DNA of 64,000 nt from Cellulomonas fulva (GTDB taxonomy: Bacteria; Actinomycetota; Actinomycetes; Actinomycetales; Cellulomonadaceae): contig NZ_JAHBOH010000001.1 of the NCBI RefSeq assembly GCF_018531375.1, positions 930,001 to 994,000 of the forward strand, given 5' to 3'. Every line of letters starts with the position of its first letter. The stretch's first letter is position 1. The translations under genes and the position numbers were made by a program. The notes beneath the pieces are model-generated. The model saw only the letters and a list, made by a program, of their open reading frames with translations. It was not told where the DNA came from and did not search any database. Positions 19,231 to 33,127 of the stretch are shown piece by piece.

Positions 19231-19306
19231 TGGTGGAGCCAAGGGGACTCGAACCCCTAACCCCCTGCTTGCAAAGCAGGTGCGCTACCAATTGCGCCAT
19301 GGCCCC
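19231..19306 (-). tRNA. tRNA-Ala (anticodon TGC)
   Basis: A full cloverleaf is seen: acceptor GGGGCCA/TGGCTCC with one G-U pair, D-arm GCGC..GCGC, anticodon loop CTTTGCAAG, T-arm GGGGTTCGAGTCCCC. The 3' CCA is encoded. Confidence 0.96.
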
Positions 19307-19349
19307 GTGCGTCCCGTCAGCCGGGCGCGGGCATCTTCGAGCGAGTACC

Positions 19350-19469
19350 TCACTCGAAGGTGTCGGTGACCTCCGACCACAGGTCCCGCTCGTCACGGTC
19401 CTGCGCGACCTTCTGGTACACGACGTAGCCGACGGCGGCCAGGGCCACCAGGAGCAGGAGCTTCTTCAT
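19350..19469 (-). CDS. DLW-39 family protein
   Basis: Exactly 39 residues, with the name-giving DLW tripeptide followed by SEVTDTFE at the C-terminus. The N-terminus is one hydrophobic helix (MKKLLLLVALAAVGYVVYQK). The family is actinobacterial and typically sits among the tRNA-Ile and tRNA-Ala genes downstream of gyrA, as here. Function is unknown. A purine-rich GGGGG lies shortly before the ATG. Confidence 0.92.
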   Translation of the reverse strand: MKKLLLLVALAAVGYVVYQKVAQDRDERDLWSEVTDTFE

Positions 19470-19502
19470 CGGGACCCCCACGGGTTGGGACTGCGTCGGG
19501 AG

Positions 19503-19576
19503 TGGGCCTAACAGGACTTGAACCTGTGACCTCTTCCTTATCAGGGAAGCGCTCTAACCGTCTGAGCTATAGGCCC
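19503..19576 (-). tRNA. tRNA-Ile (anticodon GAT)
   Basis: The cloverleaf shows acceptor GGGCCTA/TAGGCCC, anticodon loop CTGATAAG and T-arm ACAGGTTCAAGTCCTGT. The 3' CCA is not encoded. Confidence 0.96.
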
Positions 19577-19682
19577 GTCGCGCGCCGACTCGCAGCGCGC
19601 CGGACGAGACTACCCCAGCGCTGTCGTCCGGCCCAAACCGGGGCCGGGCCGACCTGGCGCTCGGGACGCCCCGTCCGTCAGC

Positions 19683-20539
19683 TCACTCGTCGGTCATCGT
19701 CACGTGCAGCCCGCCGACGAGCGCGGCGACGATGTTGTAGAGGAAAGCGCCGATCGTAGCCAGCGCGGTGAGCAGGAACACGTCGACCACCGCGATGAGC
19801 GTGGCGCCCGAGATCACGCGGTTGAACTGGACGTACTGCAGGATGTCGATCTGGCTCTCGTCACCGGTCACCTGACGCACCAGGTCGTCGATGTTGGTGA
19901 AGACGTGCATCCCGTTGAGCGTGTACCAGACCACGCCGACGGCGACGACGATCAGGATCCCGAACGCCACCGACATCAGGAACGACAGCTTCATCACCGA
20001 CCACGGGTCGATGCGCGAGATCGCGAGGCGCACGCGACGCGGACCGCCGCCGGCGGCGACGGTCGCGATCCGTCCGGTCGCCGGGCGGGCCGACGAGCCG
20101 GCGCCCGTCTCCGTGCGCGGCGGGACCTGCGGGGCCGCCGCGGGGGACGTGGCCGTCGCCGGTCGCGTGGAGGTCGTGGTCATGGAGTCGTCCTCGGACT
20201 GGGGCCGCGTGGTGGCCGTGGAGATGGCTGCGGTCGTGGCGCCGGCCGCCTTCTTGAACCAGGAGGTCGTCTTGTCGACGGCCGTCGCCAGCGGCGTGGG
20301 CGGGTCCTGCTCCGCCGCGCCCCCGCCCGCCGGCGGCGCCGGGGGAGGAGGGACCGTGTCCTTCTCGCGCTGCGCCTCGGCCGACGAGCCCGTCGTCGGC
20401 CTGGCCGGAGCAGGTGCCGCGCTGGCGGCCCGCGGGGTTGTGCCCCCCTTGCCGCCCGACGAGCCGACCGTGCGCGCCGACGAGGTCGGCGCGGGGGTCG
20501 GCTTCTGCCGAGGCGGGATCGAGGGCGGTGCGGGGTCGG

Positions 20540-20543
<4 letters not shown>
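19683..20543 (-). CDS. DUF3566 domain membrane protein
   Basis: 286 residues. The first 165 are Pro/Ala/Thr-rich and disordered. The DUF3566 domain (about 170-285) starts with [20 protein letters not shown] and holds two transmembrane helices around a loop. The family is found directly after gyrA in actinobacteria and its role is unknown. The ATG overlaps the gyrA stop (ATGA), so it is cotranslated with gyrase. Confidence 0.9.
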
Positions 20544-23137
<2,594 letters not shown>

Positions 23138-23265
23138 GTCAGTCCTTCGTCAGTTTCGTGGTCGCGCGGGTTCGTGGGGCTCGCTCGTCGTATCCAGGAC
23201 GACGAGCGGCGCCTCTAAATACTCTGCCTATGTCGATATCTTGCGGGGCTCGCTTCGCTCACTCC
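23138..23265 (-). promoter_or_regulatory. gyrB-gyrA spacer with two hairpins
   Basis: The 128-bp spacer holds a 10-bp stem (CGCTCGTCGT/ACGACGAGCG, about 23180-23215). A second pair, TCGATATCT/AGATATCGA, joins 23233-23241 to the end of gyrB at 23268-23276. They may set the gyrB:gyrA mRNA ratio by partial termination or processing (inference). Confidence 0.4.
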
Positions 23266-25278
<2,013 letters not shown>

Positions 25279-25437
25279 GCGGGTGGTACTCCTCAAGGTC
25301 GCAGACGCGCCGGAGCGGGCCGCCCGGCCGCGAGGAGGGCAGATCACTCCGTGACGCTGGAGTTCCGGGCACCAAGGCGCCAGGAATGACCCTAGAAGTC
25401 TACCTGTCCGCAGGCCCCGGACCCCCCGAACCACGCG

Positions 25438-25548
25438 GTACCGGTGGTCGAGCGGTGGAGGAGCGGTGGACGGCTGGCACGCCACGGGGGTCCGCACTCG
25501 TCCCCGGCTCCCGTGCAGCCCCACCGGTGACTCCACCGGTACTCCACC
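25438..25548. repeat. GGTGG-rich inverted cluster upstream of gyrB
   Basis: Repeated GCGGTGGA motifs on one side face CCACCGGT motifs on the other. GTACCGGTGG (25438-25447) and CCACCGGTAC (25533-25542) are exact complements. The surrounding 286-bp gyrB leader has no gene; it should hold the gyrB promoter, perhaps near the TAGGGT on the minus strand around 25390. Confidence 0.45.
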
Positions 25549-25564
25549 CTGGCGCACCCGCGGC

Positions 25565-26110
25565 TCACCCGTAGGTGTCGCGCACCCCGCGGCCCGGCAC
25601 GCTCCGCGGGCCCCGGGAGAACCCTGGCCCGCCCGGCCCCTGCACCTCGATCTGGACGACGACGCCCTCGCCCAGCGCCTCGCCGAGCGTGCGCAGCATC
25701 GTCGGGACCGCCCACCGCAGGTTGGTGGCCCACGCCGTGGACTCCGCGCGCATCGTCAGCACGCCGGCGTCGAACGACACGTAGGCGGCGCGCGCCGCGA
25801 CCTCCTCGCCGAACAGCTCCGGCCACCGCGCCTGGATCGTCCCCGCCGTCACCCCGGGGGTCCACGCGAGCTGTCCGACGAGCGCGTCGAGCGACTCGGC
25901 GACCGTGCGCGGGTCCCGGCCCCCCGGCCGCGCGTCCCCGAGCTGGACCTCCGACCGCCGGCCGCGCGGGGCGTCCCCCGGACGCAGGCCCCGGCGCCGC
26001 GCGCTCTCCTTCGCCCGGCCCAGCGCGGCCGCGGCGACCGCCCGCTCCGGGGTGAGCTCGACGAGCTCGCGCAGGGGTCGGGCGTCGGCGGGCGCCTCGT
26101 CAGAGGACAC
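25565..26110 (-). CDS. dciA: DciA (DUF721) replicative helicase loader/operator
   Basis: 181 residues. The C-terminal half (about 85-170) is the DUF721/DciA domain: [38 protein letters not shown]. The N-terminal half is basic and disordered. DciA is the ancestral bacterial helicase operator that helps load DnaB at the origin; the equivalent mycobacterial gene lies between recF and gyrB, exactly as here. Its GTG start lies 11 bp inside the end of recF. Confidence 0.9.
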   Translation of the reverse strand: MSSDEAPADARPLRELVELTPERAVAAAALGRAKESARRRGLRPGDAPRGRRSEVQLGDARPGGRDPRTVAESLDALVGQLAWTPGVTAGTIQARWPELFGEEVAARAAYVSFDAGVLTMRAESTAWATNLRWAVPTMLRTLGEALGEGVVVQIEVQGPGGPGFSRGPRSVPGRGVRDTYG

Positions 26111-27281
26111 GCGCCACCTCACCACCCATGACGTCGACGCGGGCTCCGGCCAACGGCTCGGGCACGTCCTGCGCGACCGCGGCGGTGATGAGTACCTGAC
26201 GTCCGGGGGCGACGAGCTCGGCCAACCGGTCGCGCCGGCGCGCGTCGAGCTCCGCGAAGACGTCGTCGAGCACCAGTACGGGCTCGGCGTCCGCGGACTC
26301 GTGCTGACCGCCCTCGGTGAGCACGCGCCAGGACGCGAGCCGCAGCGCCAGCGCGAACGACCACGACTCGCCATGGCTCGCGTAGCCCTTGGCCGGCAGG
26401 TCGGCGAGCGTCAGGACCAGGTCGTCACGGTGCGGTCCGACGAGGCACACGCCGCGCTCGATCTCCTTCGGCCGCAGCCGCCCCATCGCCTCGAGGAGCT
26501 GGGCCTCGACCAGGTCGACGCCGGCCTCCGCGGGGGCGGGCCCCTGGTCCTCGAGCACCGCGTCGAGGGACGCGCGGTAGGCGATCCGTGCGGCGCCCTG
26601 CCCCGCGCTGACCTGCTCGTACGCCGCCGCGACGTGGGGCGCGAGGTCCCGCACCAGAGCCCGCCGCTCGACGACGAGGCGCGCGCCGAGCTGGGCCAGC
26701 TTCGCGTCCCACACGTCCAGCGTGCGCAGGTCGGAGCCCTGCCGGGCCCGCGCGGCCGCGCCGGCCGACTTCAGCAGCGCCGACCGCTGGCGCAGCACCC
26801 GCTCGTAGTCCTGCACGGTCGCCGCGACGCGCGGCGCGAGCTGCACCAGCAGCGCGTCGAGGAACGAGCGCCGTCCGTCCGGGTCGCCCTTGACCAGCGC
26901 CAGGTCCTCGGGCGCGAAGAGCACCGTGCGCAGCATGCCCAGCACGTCGCGCGCCCGCACCGGGCTCCCGCCGTTGACGCGCGCGCGGTTGGCCTTGCCC
27001 GGCGTGATCTCGACCTCGACGACCGTCGCGCGCGGCCGGCCGGGCTCCAGCTCCCGGACGATCTTGGTCCCGACCACCGCGCGCGCCGTCCCCGCACGGA
27101 CCAGCGCGGCGTCGGTCGGCACCCGGTGGCTGCCGAGCGTCGCGACGTACCCGATCGCCTCGACCAGGTTCGTCTTGCCCTGCCCGTTGGGTCCGACGAG
27201 CGCCGTGATACCCGGGTCGAGCTCGAGCTCGACGTGCGGGTAGGAGCGGAAGTCCGTCAGGTGCAGGTGCGCGACGTACAT
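26100..27281 (-). CDS. recF: DNA replication/repair protein RecF
   Basis: 393 residues. This SMC-like ATPase helps load RecA at gaps. Walker [11 protein letters not shown], signature region near [19 protein letters not shown] and Walker [13 protein letters not shown] are intact. The start [21 protein letters not shown] is typical. It sits in the conserved dnaN-gnd-recF-dciA-gyrB order of actinobacteria. Confidence 0.96.
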   Translation of the reverse strand: MYVAHLHLTDFRSYPHVELELDPGITALVGPNGQGKTNLVEAIGYVATLGSHRVPTDAALVRAGTARAVVGTKIVRELEPGRPRATVVEVEITPGKANRARVNGGSPVRARDVLGMLRTVLFAPEDLALVKGDPDGRRSFLDALLVQLAPRVAATVQDYERVLRQRSALLKSAGAAARARQGSDLRTLDVWDAKLAQLGARLVVERRALVRDLAPHVAAAYEQVSAGQGAARIAYRASLDAVLEDQGPAPAEAGVDLVEAQLLEAMGRLRPKEIERGVCLVGPHRDDLVLTLADLPAKGYASHGESWSFALALRLASWRVLTEGGQHESADAEPVLVLDDVFAELDARRRDRLAELVAPGRQVLITAAVAQDVPEPLAGARVDVMGGEVARVL

Positions 27282-27312
27282 CGAGGTGGCGAGGCTCCGG
27301 CTGGGCTCGGGG

Positions 27313-28260
27313 TCAGGCTGACGGCGGGACCGCGGCGCCGGCCGCGGGCGTCGTGCTCGTGACCGGGCCGGTGGTGCCGGCCGGCTTCACCGCGTGGCCG
27401 CCGAACTGCTGGCGCAGCGCCGCGACGGCCTTCATCGCGGGCGACTCGCCCTGCCGCGAGGCGAACCGCGCGAACAGCGCGGCCGAGATCACCGGGGCGG
27501 GGACGGCGAGGTCGATCGCCTCGTCGACGGTCCAGCGGCCCTCGCCCGAGTCCTCGACCCAGTCGTCGATCGCGGCCAGGCCCGGGTCCTCCTGCAACGC
27601 GCGGACCAGCAGCTCGAGCAGCCACGACCGCACGACCGTGCCCTTGGTCCACGCCTGCATGGTCCCGTGCACGTCCGTGACCAGGTCCTTCGCGGCCAGG
27701 AGCTCGTAGCCCTCCGCGTACGCCTGCATCAGTCCGTACTCGATGCCGTTGTGCACCATCTTCGCGTAGTGCCCCGCACCGACCTTGCCCGCGTGCACGA
27801 ACCCGTCGGCGCGCTCACCCTCCGGGCGCAGCGCGTCGAACACCGGCATCACGCGCTCGACCGACGCGGCGTCGCCGCCGACCATGAGCCCGTACCCGTT
27901 CTTCAGGCCCCAGACGCCACCCGAGACCCCGGCGTCGAGGAACCCGATGCCACGCTCGCGCAGCAGCGCCGCGTGCGGCTCGTCGTCCTGGTAGTACGAG
28001 TTCCCGCCGTCGATGACGACGTCGCCCTCGGCGAGCAGCCCGGCCAGGTCGTTGATGACGCCGTCGGTGATCTCCCCGGACGGGACCATCACCCACACGA
28101 CGCGCTCGCCCGCGGGCATGGACTCCACCAGGGCCTCGAGGCTCGGCACGTCCGTGACGTCGGGGTTGCGGTCGAAGCCGACGACCTCGATCCCGGCGCC
28201 ACGGATGCGCTCGCGCATGTTGGCGCCCATCTTGCCCAGCCCGACCAGACCGATCTTCAT
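27313..28260 (-). CDS. gnd: 6-phosphogluconate dehydrogenase, decarboxylating
   Basis: 315 residues, the short (GntZ/YqeC-like) form. It oxidises 6-phosphogluconate to ribulose-5-phosphate. The NAD(P)-binding start is [12 protein letters not shown]. The substrate loop [20 protein letters not shown] and the catalytic [13 protein letters not shown] are present. GGAAGGA precedes the ATG. Placement between dnaN and recF is standard in actinobacteria and links the pentose phosphate enzyme to the replication cluster. Confidence 0.95.
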   Translation of the reverse strand: MKIGLVGLGKMGANMRERIRGAGIEVVGFDRNPDVTDVPSLEALVESMPAGERVVWVMVPSGEITDGVINDLAGLLAEGDVVIDGGNSYYQDDEPHAALLRERGIGFLDAGVSGGVWGLKNGYGLMVGGDAASVERVMPVFDALRPEGERADGFVHAGKVGAGHYAKMVHNGIEYGLMQAYAEGYELLAAKDLVTDVHGTMQAWTKGTVVRSWLLELLVRALQEDPGLAAIDDWVEDSGEGRWTVDEAIDLAVPAPVISAALFARFASRQGESPAMKAVAALRQQFGGHAVKPAGTTGPVTSTTPAAGAAVPPSA

Positions 28261-28351
28261 GACGAGCGTCCTTCCGTTGTCGCAGGCGTCCCGACCGACG
28301 CCCCGTCCGCTGTCCCGGTCCACTGTCTCGCAGACCGGTGGTCGCGGCGCG

Positions 28352-29482
28352 TCAGCTGGCGAAGCGGATGGGCACCAGCAGGTACCGGTAGCCCTTGTCG
28401 TCCTCGCCGTCGAGCGACTCCTGGCCGGTGAACTCCACGGGCTTGTTCGGGTGCGTGAACGACATCCGGACGAACGTGGTGTCCAGCGCGCCCAGCCCGT
28501 CGAGCAGGAACTGCGGGTTGAACGCCACGGAGATGTCCTCGCCGACGAGCGTGGCCTCGAGCGCCTCCGACGCCTGGGCGTCGTCCCCCTGACCGGCGTC
28601 CAGCACCACCTGGCCGTCGGAGAAGCTCAGCCGGATCGGGGTGTTGCGCTCCGCGACCAGGGCCACACGCTTGGCGGCGTCGGTGAGTTGGGCCTTGGAG
28701 ACGATCGCGTGGATCGGCGTCTCGTCCGGGAACAGCCGACGGACGGCGGGGTAGTCGCCGTCGACGAGCAGGCTCGTCGTCTGGCGGCCGGCCGCCTCGA
28801 AGCCGATCAGGTCGACGCCCGCCCCGGTGGAGAGCGACACCGCGACCGAGCCGGCCGTGCCCAGCGACTTCGCCGCGTCGGACAGGGTGCGGGCGCGCAC
28901 CAGCGCGACCGTCGAGATGTCCGGCGAGGCCGGGGTCCAGGTCAGCTCGCGCAGCGCCAGGCGGTAGCGGTCGGTCGCGAGCAGCGTGACCTTCTCGCCC
29001 TCGATCTCGACGCGCACGCCCGTAAGCAGCGGCAACGTGTCGTCCCGGCTCGCGGCGACGGAGACCTGGGCGACCGCGTGCGTCATCGCGTCGCCGTCGA
29101 CCGTGCCGCTGACGGGCGGCATGACCGGCAGGTTCGGGTAGTCCTCCACGGGCATCGTGAGGAGCGTGAACCGGCTCGCGCCGCAGGTCACGACGACCTT
29201 GGTGCCGTCGAGCACCACGTCGACGGGCTTCGCGGGCAGTGCGCGCGAGATCTCGGCGAGCAGGCGGCCGGACACGAGGACCGTCCCGGGCTCGGAGACG
29301 TCGGCCGGGATCTGCGACCGCGCCGAGACCTCGTAGTCGAAGCTCGAGAGCTGGATGGTGCCCGAGCTGTCCGCCTCGATCCGCACTCCGGCGAGGACCG
29401 GGACCGGGGGACGGGTCGGCAGGCTCCTGGCCGTCCAGGTGACGGCGTCGGCTAGAACGTCGCGCTCGACCCGGAACCTCAT
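28352..29482 (-). CDS. dnaN: DNA polymerase III beta subunit (sliding clamp)
   Basis: 376 residues forming three clamp domains. The start MRFRVERDVLADAVTWTARSL, the central VAASRDDTLPLLTGVRVE and the C-terminal YRYLLVPIR segment are typical. The upstream ATG/GTG codons are rejected because GAGAGG lies properly before this ATG. Confidence 0.97.
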   Translation of the reverse strand: MRFRVERDVLADAVTWTARSLPTRPPVPVLAGVRIEADSSGTIQLSSFDYEVSARSQIPADVSEPGTVLVSGRLLAEISRALPAKPVDVVLDGTKVVVTCGASRFTLLTMPVEDYPNLPVMPPVSGTVDGDAMTHAVAQVSVAASRDDTLPLLTGVRVEIEGEKVTLLATDRYRLALRELTWTPASPDISTVALVRARTLSDAAKSLGTAGSVAVSLSTGAGVDLIGFEAAGRQTTSLLVDGDYPAVRRLFPDETPIHAIVSKAQLTDAAKRVALVAERNTPIRLSFSDGQVVLDAGQGDDAQASEALEATLVGEDISVAFNPQFLLDGLGALDTTFVRMSFTHPNKPVEFTGQESLDGEDDKGYRYLLVPIRFAS

Positions 29483-29760
29483 GGACCACACCTCTCGTCG
29501 TACGTGCCGCTGGCTGCTGCGCACGAATCACAAGGACGTGGTGCGGGCGCTCGTGACGCGAACACTACGCGAGAGGGAGGACACGCGGCAGCGGTCCTGC
29601 TGCTGGTGGGGAGTGCATGGTGGTCAGGGACGTCCGTGTCGTGCGCTGTCGCCGGCCTGCTGCGCGGGCCGGGGCACGCCGGGCTCCGCCGGCACGCACC
29701 GAAGGTGTGTGGATCATCGTCCTGGAGATCTGTCGTCGTCGTCATCGCGTCTGTGCACGG

Positions 29761-29769
29761 TGTGGACAA
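29761..29769 (-). promoter_or_regulatory. DnaA box, perfect (TTGTCCACA)
   Basis: The plus strand reads TGTGGACAA. Confidence 0.8.
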
Positions 29770-29926
29770 GCGCTGTCGTCGCAGGTCGACGTGTCGTTCA
29801 CGTGTGGACGGCGCCTGTGGGCCCGCGGGCTCTCGCCGTGGACGGACGTGGACGGTCGTTCGCGTGTCATTCGTCGTCCACCGGTGCGTCATCCCCGGTC
29901 CACACGTTCCGACTCGTCGTCCACCG

Positions 29927-29935
29927 TTGTCCACA
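29927..29935 (+). promoter_or_regulatory. DnaA box, perfect (TTGTCCACA)
   Basis: It is flanked by weaker copies TCGTCCACC (29917) and TGTGAACAG (29950), forming the densest box cluster in the spacer. Confidence 0.8.
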
Positions 29936-30156
29936 GGCCTGTGCACAGATGTGAACAGTCATCCCATGCATGCTTGAACCTGGGGATGAAGGTCGCCCGA
30001 TCCGTCCGGATCGATGTCCGGTTCTGTCCTGTTTTGGGGTGGCCGACCGGACCGACGGCACGCGTGGCCCTGTTCTCGCAGGTCAGAGGGCTACCCCAGT
30101 GCGGCCCGTCGCACGTTGCTCCGAACGGGTGATCACGAGACGTTGTACCCAGCGTC

Positions 30157-30165
30157 TGTGGAAAA
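30157..30165 (-). promoter_or_regulatory. DnaA box, one mismatch (TTTTCCACA)
   Basis: The plus strand reads TGTGGAAAA, just past the dnaA stop codon in a short A-rich run. Confidence 0.55.
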
Positions 30166-30178
30166 ACCTGGGGACGTT

Positions 30179-31738
30179 TCAGCCCCGGCTCTGCTGCTTG
30201 ATCCGGTTCGTGAGCTCGGTGACCTGGTTGTAGATCGACCGGCGCTCGGCCATGAGCTCGCGGATCTTGCGGTTGGCGTGCATGACGGTGGTGTGGTCAC
30301 GGCCGCCGAACGCCTGGCCGATCTTCGGCAGGGAGAGGTCGGTCAGCTCGCGGCACAGGTACATGGCGATCTGCCGGGCGGTGACCAGGACACGGGACCG
30401 GGACGAGCCGCACAGGTCCTCGATGCTCAATCCGAAGTACGCGGCGGTCTGGCCGATCACCTGCGTCGAGGTGATCTCGGTGGTCTGGTCGTCCGTGATG
30501 AGGTCCTTGAGGACGATCTCGGCGAGGGAGAGGTCGACCTGCTGCCGGTTGAGGCTCGCGAAGGCCGTGACCCGGATGAGCGCGCCCTCGAGCTCCCGGA
30601 TGTTCGTCGAGATCTTGGAGGCGATGTACTCGAGCACCTCGGGCGGCGCCTGCATGTTGTCGCCGCCGGCCTTCTTGCGCAGGATCGCGATGCGGGTCTC
30701 GAGGTCCGGCGGCTGGACGTCGGTGATGAGTCCCCACTCGAACCGCGACCGCATGCGGTCCTCGAAGCCGTTGAGCTGCTTGGGCGGCAGGTCGGACGTG
30801 ATGACGACCTGCTTGTTGGCGTTGTGGAGCGTGTTGAACGTGTGGAAGAACTCCTCCATCGTCTGCTCCTTGCCCTGCAGGAACTGGATGTCGTCGATGA
30901 GGAGCACGTCGACCTCGCGGTAGCGGCGCTGGAACGCGCCGGCCTTGCCCTCCGAGATCGAGTTGATGAAGTCGTTGGTGAACTCCTCGGAGTTCACGTA
31001 GCGCACCCGGACGCTGGGGTAGAGGTTCTGCGCGTAGTGGCCGATCGCGTGCAGCAGGTGCGTCTTGCCGAGGCCCGAGTCGCCGTAGATGAACAGCGGG
31101 TTGTACGCCTTCGCCGGCGCCTCGGCGACGGCCACGGCCGCCGCGTGCGCGAAGCGGTTGGACGACCCGATGACGAAGGTCTCGAAGAGGTAGTGCGGGT
31201 TGAGCCGTGCCGGCTCGGCCTGCTGCCGGCGGGCGCCGGAGTCGGACCCCGAGCGCGTGGGCCGCGCGGGCTCGTCGTCGAGGTCGCGGCCACGTTGCTG
31301 GTCACGCGTGCGGTCCCGCCCGCCGTCGACGAGGTCGTCGTCACGGACGGACGAGGGGCGGGCGACGCCGGCCGGCTCGTCGGCACCGTCCGACGAGGCA
31401 CGCTCGAGCGGTGCGTCGGCGAGCTGCTCGGGCGCCGACGTCATGGCGCGCACCGCCGGGGGCGCGTCGTCCACCAGGGCCGGGTCCACGGTGATGGCGA
31501 AGCGGCCGTCGCGGCCGAGAGCGGAGCCGAGGGCCTCGGTGACCTCGGAGCGCACCTTTGTCTCGAGGTACTCCTTGGTGTACTCGTTGCCGACCGCCAG
31601 GATGATCGTCCCGTCGAGCAGGCCGAGCGGCTGGGCGAGGCGGACGAACGCCAGCTGACGCTGGGTGATGTCCGGGCTCTCCTCAAGGGTGGTCACCACG
31701 TGACCCCAGACCCGGGAGAGCTCTTCGTCCTGTGCCAC
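30179..31738 (-). CDS. dnaA: Chromosomal replication initiator DnaA
   Basis: 519 residues. Domain I (1-90) is followed by a long acidic, Arg-rich linker (about 95-175) typical of actinobacteria. The AAA+ domain has Walker A GDSGLGKTHLL, Walker B VDVLLIDDIQFL and the sensor/arginine motifs. The C-terminal domain IV ends with the DnaA signature GGRDHTTVMHANRKI that reads the boxes. The GTG start follows GGTAGGAC. It binds the boxes in the neighbouring spacers and probably controls its own promoter. Confidence 0.98.
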   Translation of the reverse strand: MAQDEELSRVWGHVVTTLEESPDITQRQLAFVRLAQPLGLLDGTIILAVGNEYTKEYLETKVRSEVTEALGSALGRDGRFAITVDPALVDDAPPAVRAMTSAPEQLADAPLERASSDGADEPAGVARPSSVRDDDLVDGGRDRTRDQQRGRDLDDEPARPTRSGSDSGARRQQAEPARLNPHYLFETFVIGSSNRFAHAAAVAVAEAPAKAYNPLFIYGDSGLGKTHLLHAIGHYAQNLYPSVRVRYVNSEEFTNDFINSISEGKAGAFQRRYREVDVLLIDDIQFLQGKEQTMEEFFHTFNTLHNANKQVVITSDLPPKQLNGFEDRMRSRFEWGLITDVQPPDLETRIAILRKKAGGDNMQAPPEVLEYIASKISTNIRELEGALIRVTAFASLNRQQVDLSLAEIVLKDLITDDQTTEITSTQVIGQTAAYFGLSIEDLCGSSRSRVLVTARQIAMYLCRELTDLSLPKIGQAFGGRDHTTVMHANRKIRELMAERRSIYNQVTELTNRIKQQSRG

Positions 31739-31791
31739 GTCCTACCTCTGTCACGTCGTCCGTGCGGAGGGCGAGTCTCGCACGCGGGTTG

Positions 31792-31812
31792 TTGTCCACA
31801 CAGTTGTCCACA
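31792..31812 (+). promoter_or_regulatory. Pair of perfect DnaA boxes upstream of dnaA
   Basis: Two TTGTCCACA boxes, at 31792-31800 and 31804-31812, are separated by 3 bp in the same orientation about 55 bp before the dnaA start. Confidence 0.8.
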
Positions 31813-31917
31813 CCTGTGTGCTGGCTGTCCAGGCACTCTCTCGTCCGGGGGTGTCCCGCACGACGAGGCGCGACGCGGGGTCCCGGGCGCGGAGCGCAGG
31901 AGGGAGCCGCGGGCTCG

Positions 31918-31953
31918 TCGTCCACAGACGAGGGTCGATCGTAGTGTGGAGAA
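31918..31953. promoter_or_regulatory. DnaA-box variants at the dnaA promoter
   Basis: TCGTCCACA (31918-31926, +) and TGTGGAGAA (31945-31953, the complement of TTCTCCACA) each differ from the perfect box by one base and flank the candidate -10 element. Confidence 0.5.
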
Positions 31954-32113
31954 CTCCCCGCTGGGCAGGCCACGGGAGGGTGAGGAATCTCGCGGAGACC
32001 GCGCCGCACCGGCGTGTCGGGAGGCCGCCGGCGTGCGCCGTGGCCGAACATGGTCGATTCCGCGTGGGTGGGGCCGTAGGGCTCGTCCGCGCTCCTCGCG
32101 CTACCCTCGTGGT

Positions 32114-32143
32114 TTGACCCCTCGCGTGCGCACGGCGTACCGT
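32114..32143 (+). promoter_or_regulatory. Candidate rpmH promoter
   Basis: TTGACC, an 18-bp spacer and TACCGT give a good housekeeping-sigma match about 150 bp before rpmH. Confidence 0.6.
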
Positions 32144-32293
32144 AGGTCAGCCTTCTGATGGCTCCTGTCGGCGCGCCCAGACGCCGCACGCCCGGTCGAG
32201 TGCCGGTCCGTGTCCTGGAGGAGCAGTCGAGCTCGGCAGACAGACCTGGTCGCGCGACGCGCGCCCATCCGATGGACCACGTAGGAGACTCTC

Positions 32294-32431
32294 GTGAGCA
32301 AGCGCACGTTCCAGCCGAACAACCGGCGCCGAGCCAAGACCCACGGCTTCCGCCTGCGCATGCGCACGCGTGCCGGCCGCGCGATCCTCGCCGCCCGTCG
32401 GCGCAAGGGTCGCTCCGAGCTCTCGGCCTGA
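32294..32431 (+). CDS. rpmH: 50S ribosomal protein L34
   Basis: 45 residues, Arg/Lys-rich, with the family signature [17 protein letters not shown] near the start and [11 protein letters not shown] at the end. GGAG lies before the GTG. It is the first gene of the rightward rpmH-rnpA-yidD-yidC-jag block next to the origin. Confidence 0.97.
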   Translation: MSKRTFQPNNRRRAKTHGFRLRMRTRAGRAILAARRRKGRSELSA

Positions 32432-32442
32432 TCCCAGCGTCG

Positions 32443-32802
32443 GTGCTGCCCGCAGCGCACCGGATGCGTCAGTCCGCCGAGTTCGAGCAGGCGGTCCGGC
32501 GCGGCGCGCGCGGCGGACGGGAGACGCTGGTGGTGCACCTGACCACGCGAACCGACCCCGGGCCCGACGGCCCGGTGGTCGGTTTCGTCGTGTCCAAGGG
32601 GGTAGGGGGAGCCGTGGTCCGCAACCGCGTCAAGCGACGGCTGCGCGCGCTCATGGCGACGCGGACGGCGCAGCTGCCGACCGAGGCCGGGCTCGTCGTC
32701 CGGGCGCTGGCCCCCGCCGCGGACGCGACGTTCGAGCGGCTCGGCGCCGACCTGGACGGTGCCCTCCGCACGGCAGCCCGACGAGCGCGGGTGGCCTCGT
32801 GA
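32443..32802 (+). CDS. rnpA: Ribonuclease P protein component
   Basis: 119 residues. It supports the RNase P RNA in trimming tRNA 5' ends. [41 protein letters not shown] (the RNR motif) and the A.....L...L end fit the family. GTG is chosen 11 bp after rpmH; family similarity starts exactly there. Confidence 0.95.
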   Translation: MLPAAHRMRQSAEFEQAVRRGARGGRETLVVHLTTRTDPGPDGPVVGFVVSKGVGGAVVRNRVKRRLRALMATRTAQLPTEAGLVVRALAPAADATFERLGADLDGALRTAARRARVAS

Positions 32803-33104
32803 CCAGCCGGCTCGCACCGCGCGCCGTCGGGCGGTTCGTCGTGCGGCTGCCGGGGCTCGCACTGCTGGGTCTGCTCTGGCTCTATCAGCACCTGGTTTCG
32901 CCGCTCACCCCCCAGACCTGCCGCTACTACCCGTCCTGCTCGCAGTACGCGGTGGTCGCGGTCCGGCGGCACGGTGCTCTGCGTGGCACGTGGCTCGCCG
33001 CCCGGCGGCTCCTGCGCTGCCACCCCTGGACCCCTGGCGGGGTCGACGACGTGCCTCCGGCGCGTGAGTCCCGCCGCATCGACGTGGCGCACCCCGCCCA
33101 CTGA
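32799..33104 (+). CDS. yidD: Membrane protein insertion efficiency factor YidD
   Basis: 101 residues. The Cys-rich core [11 protein letters not shown] and the end motif [14 protein letters not shown] are diagnostic. An N-terminal hydrophobic segment ([17 protein letters not shown]) binds the membrane, where it assists YidC. The GTG overlaps the rnpA stop by 4 bp. Confidence 0.95.
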   Translation: MTSRLAPRAVGRFVVRLPGLALLGLLWLYQHLVSPLTPQTCRYYPSCSQYAVVAVRRHGALRGTWLAARRLLRCHPWTPGGVDDVPPARESRRIDVAHPAH

Positions 33105-33127
33105 CCCCTGACAGGAGCTCTGCCCAC

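Larger units (their letters stand above)
29483..30178. other. oriC: Putative replication origin oriC (dnaN-dnaA spacer)
   Basis: The 696-bp spacer has no gene. It holds perfect DnaA boxes TTGTCCACA (29927, +; 29761, -), near matches at 29708, 29896, 29950 and 30157, and several weaker GTGGACGG/TCGTCCACC elements. The locally AT-richer part around 30022-30040 and 30157-30166 is a possible unwinding region. In mycobacteria and streptomycetes oriC is in this same spacer. The switch in gene direction nearby supports the call. Confidence 0.8.
31739..32293. promoter_or_regulatory. dnaA-rpmH divergent spacer
   Basis: The 555-bp gene-free spacer holds both promoters and a second group of DnaA boxes (31792, 31804, 31918, 31945). 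On the minus strand TACGAT (31943-31938) may be a dnaA -10 element, directly next to the box at 31945, which would allow autorepression. No RNA gene is seen. Confidence 0.65.
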
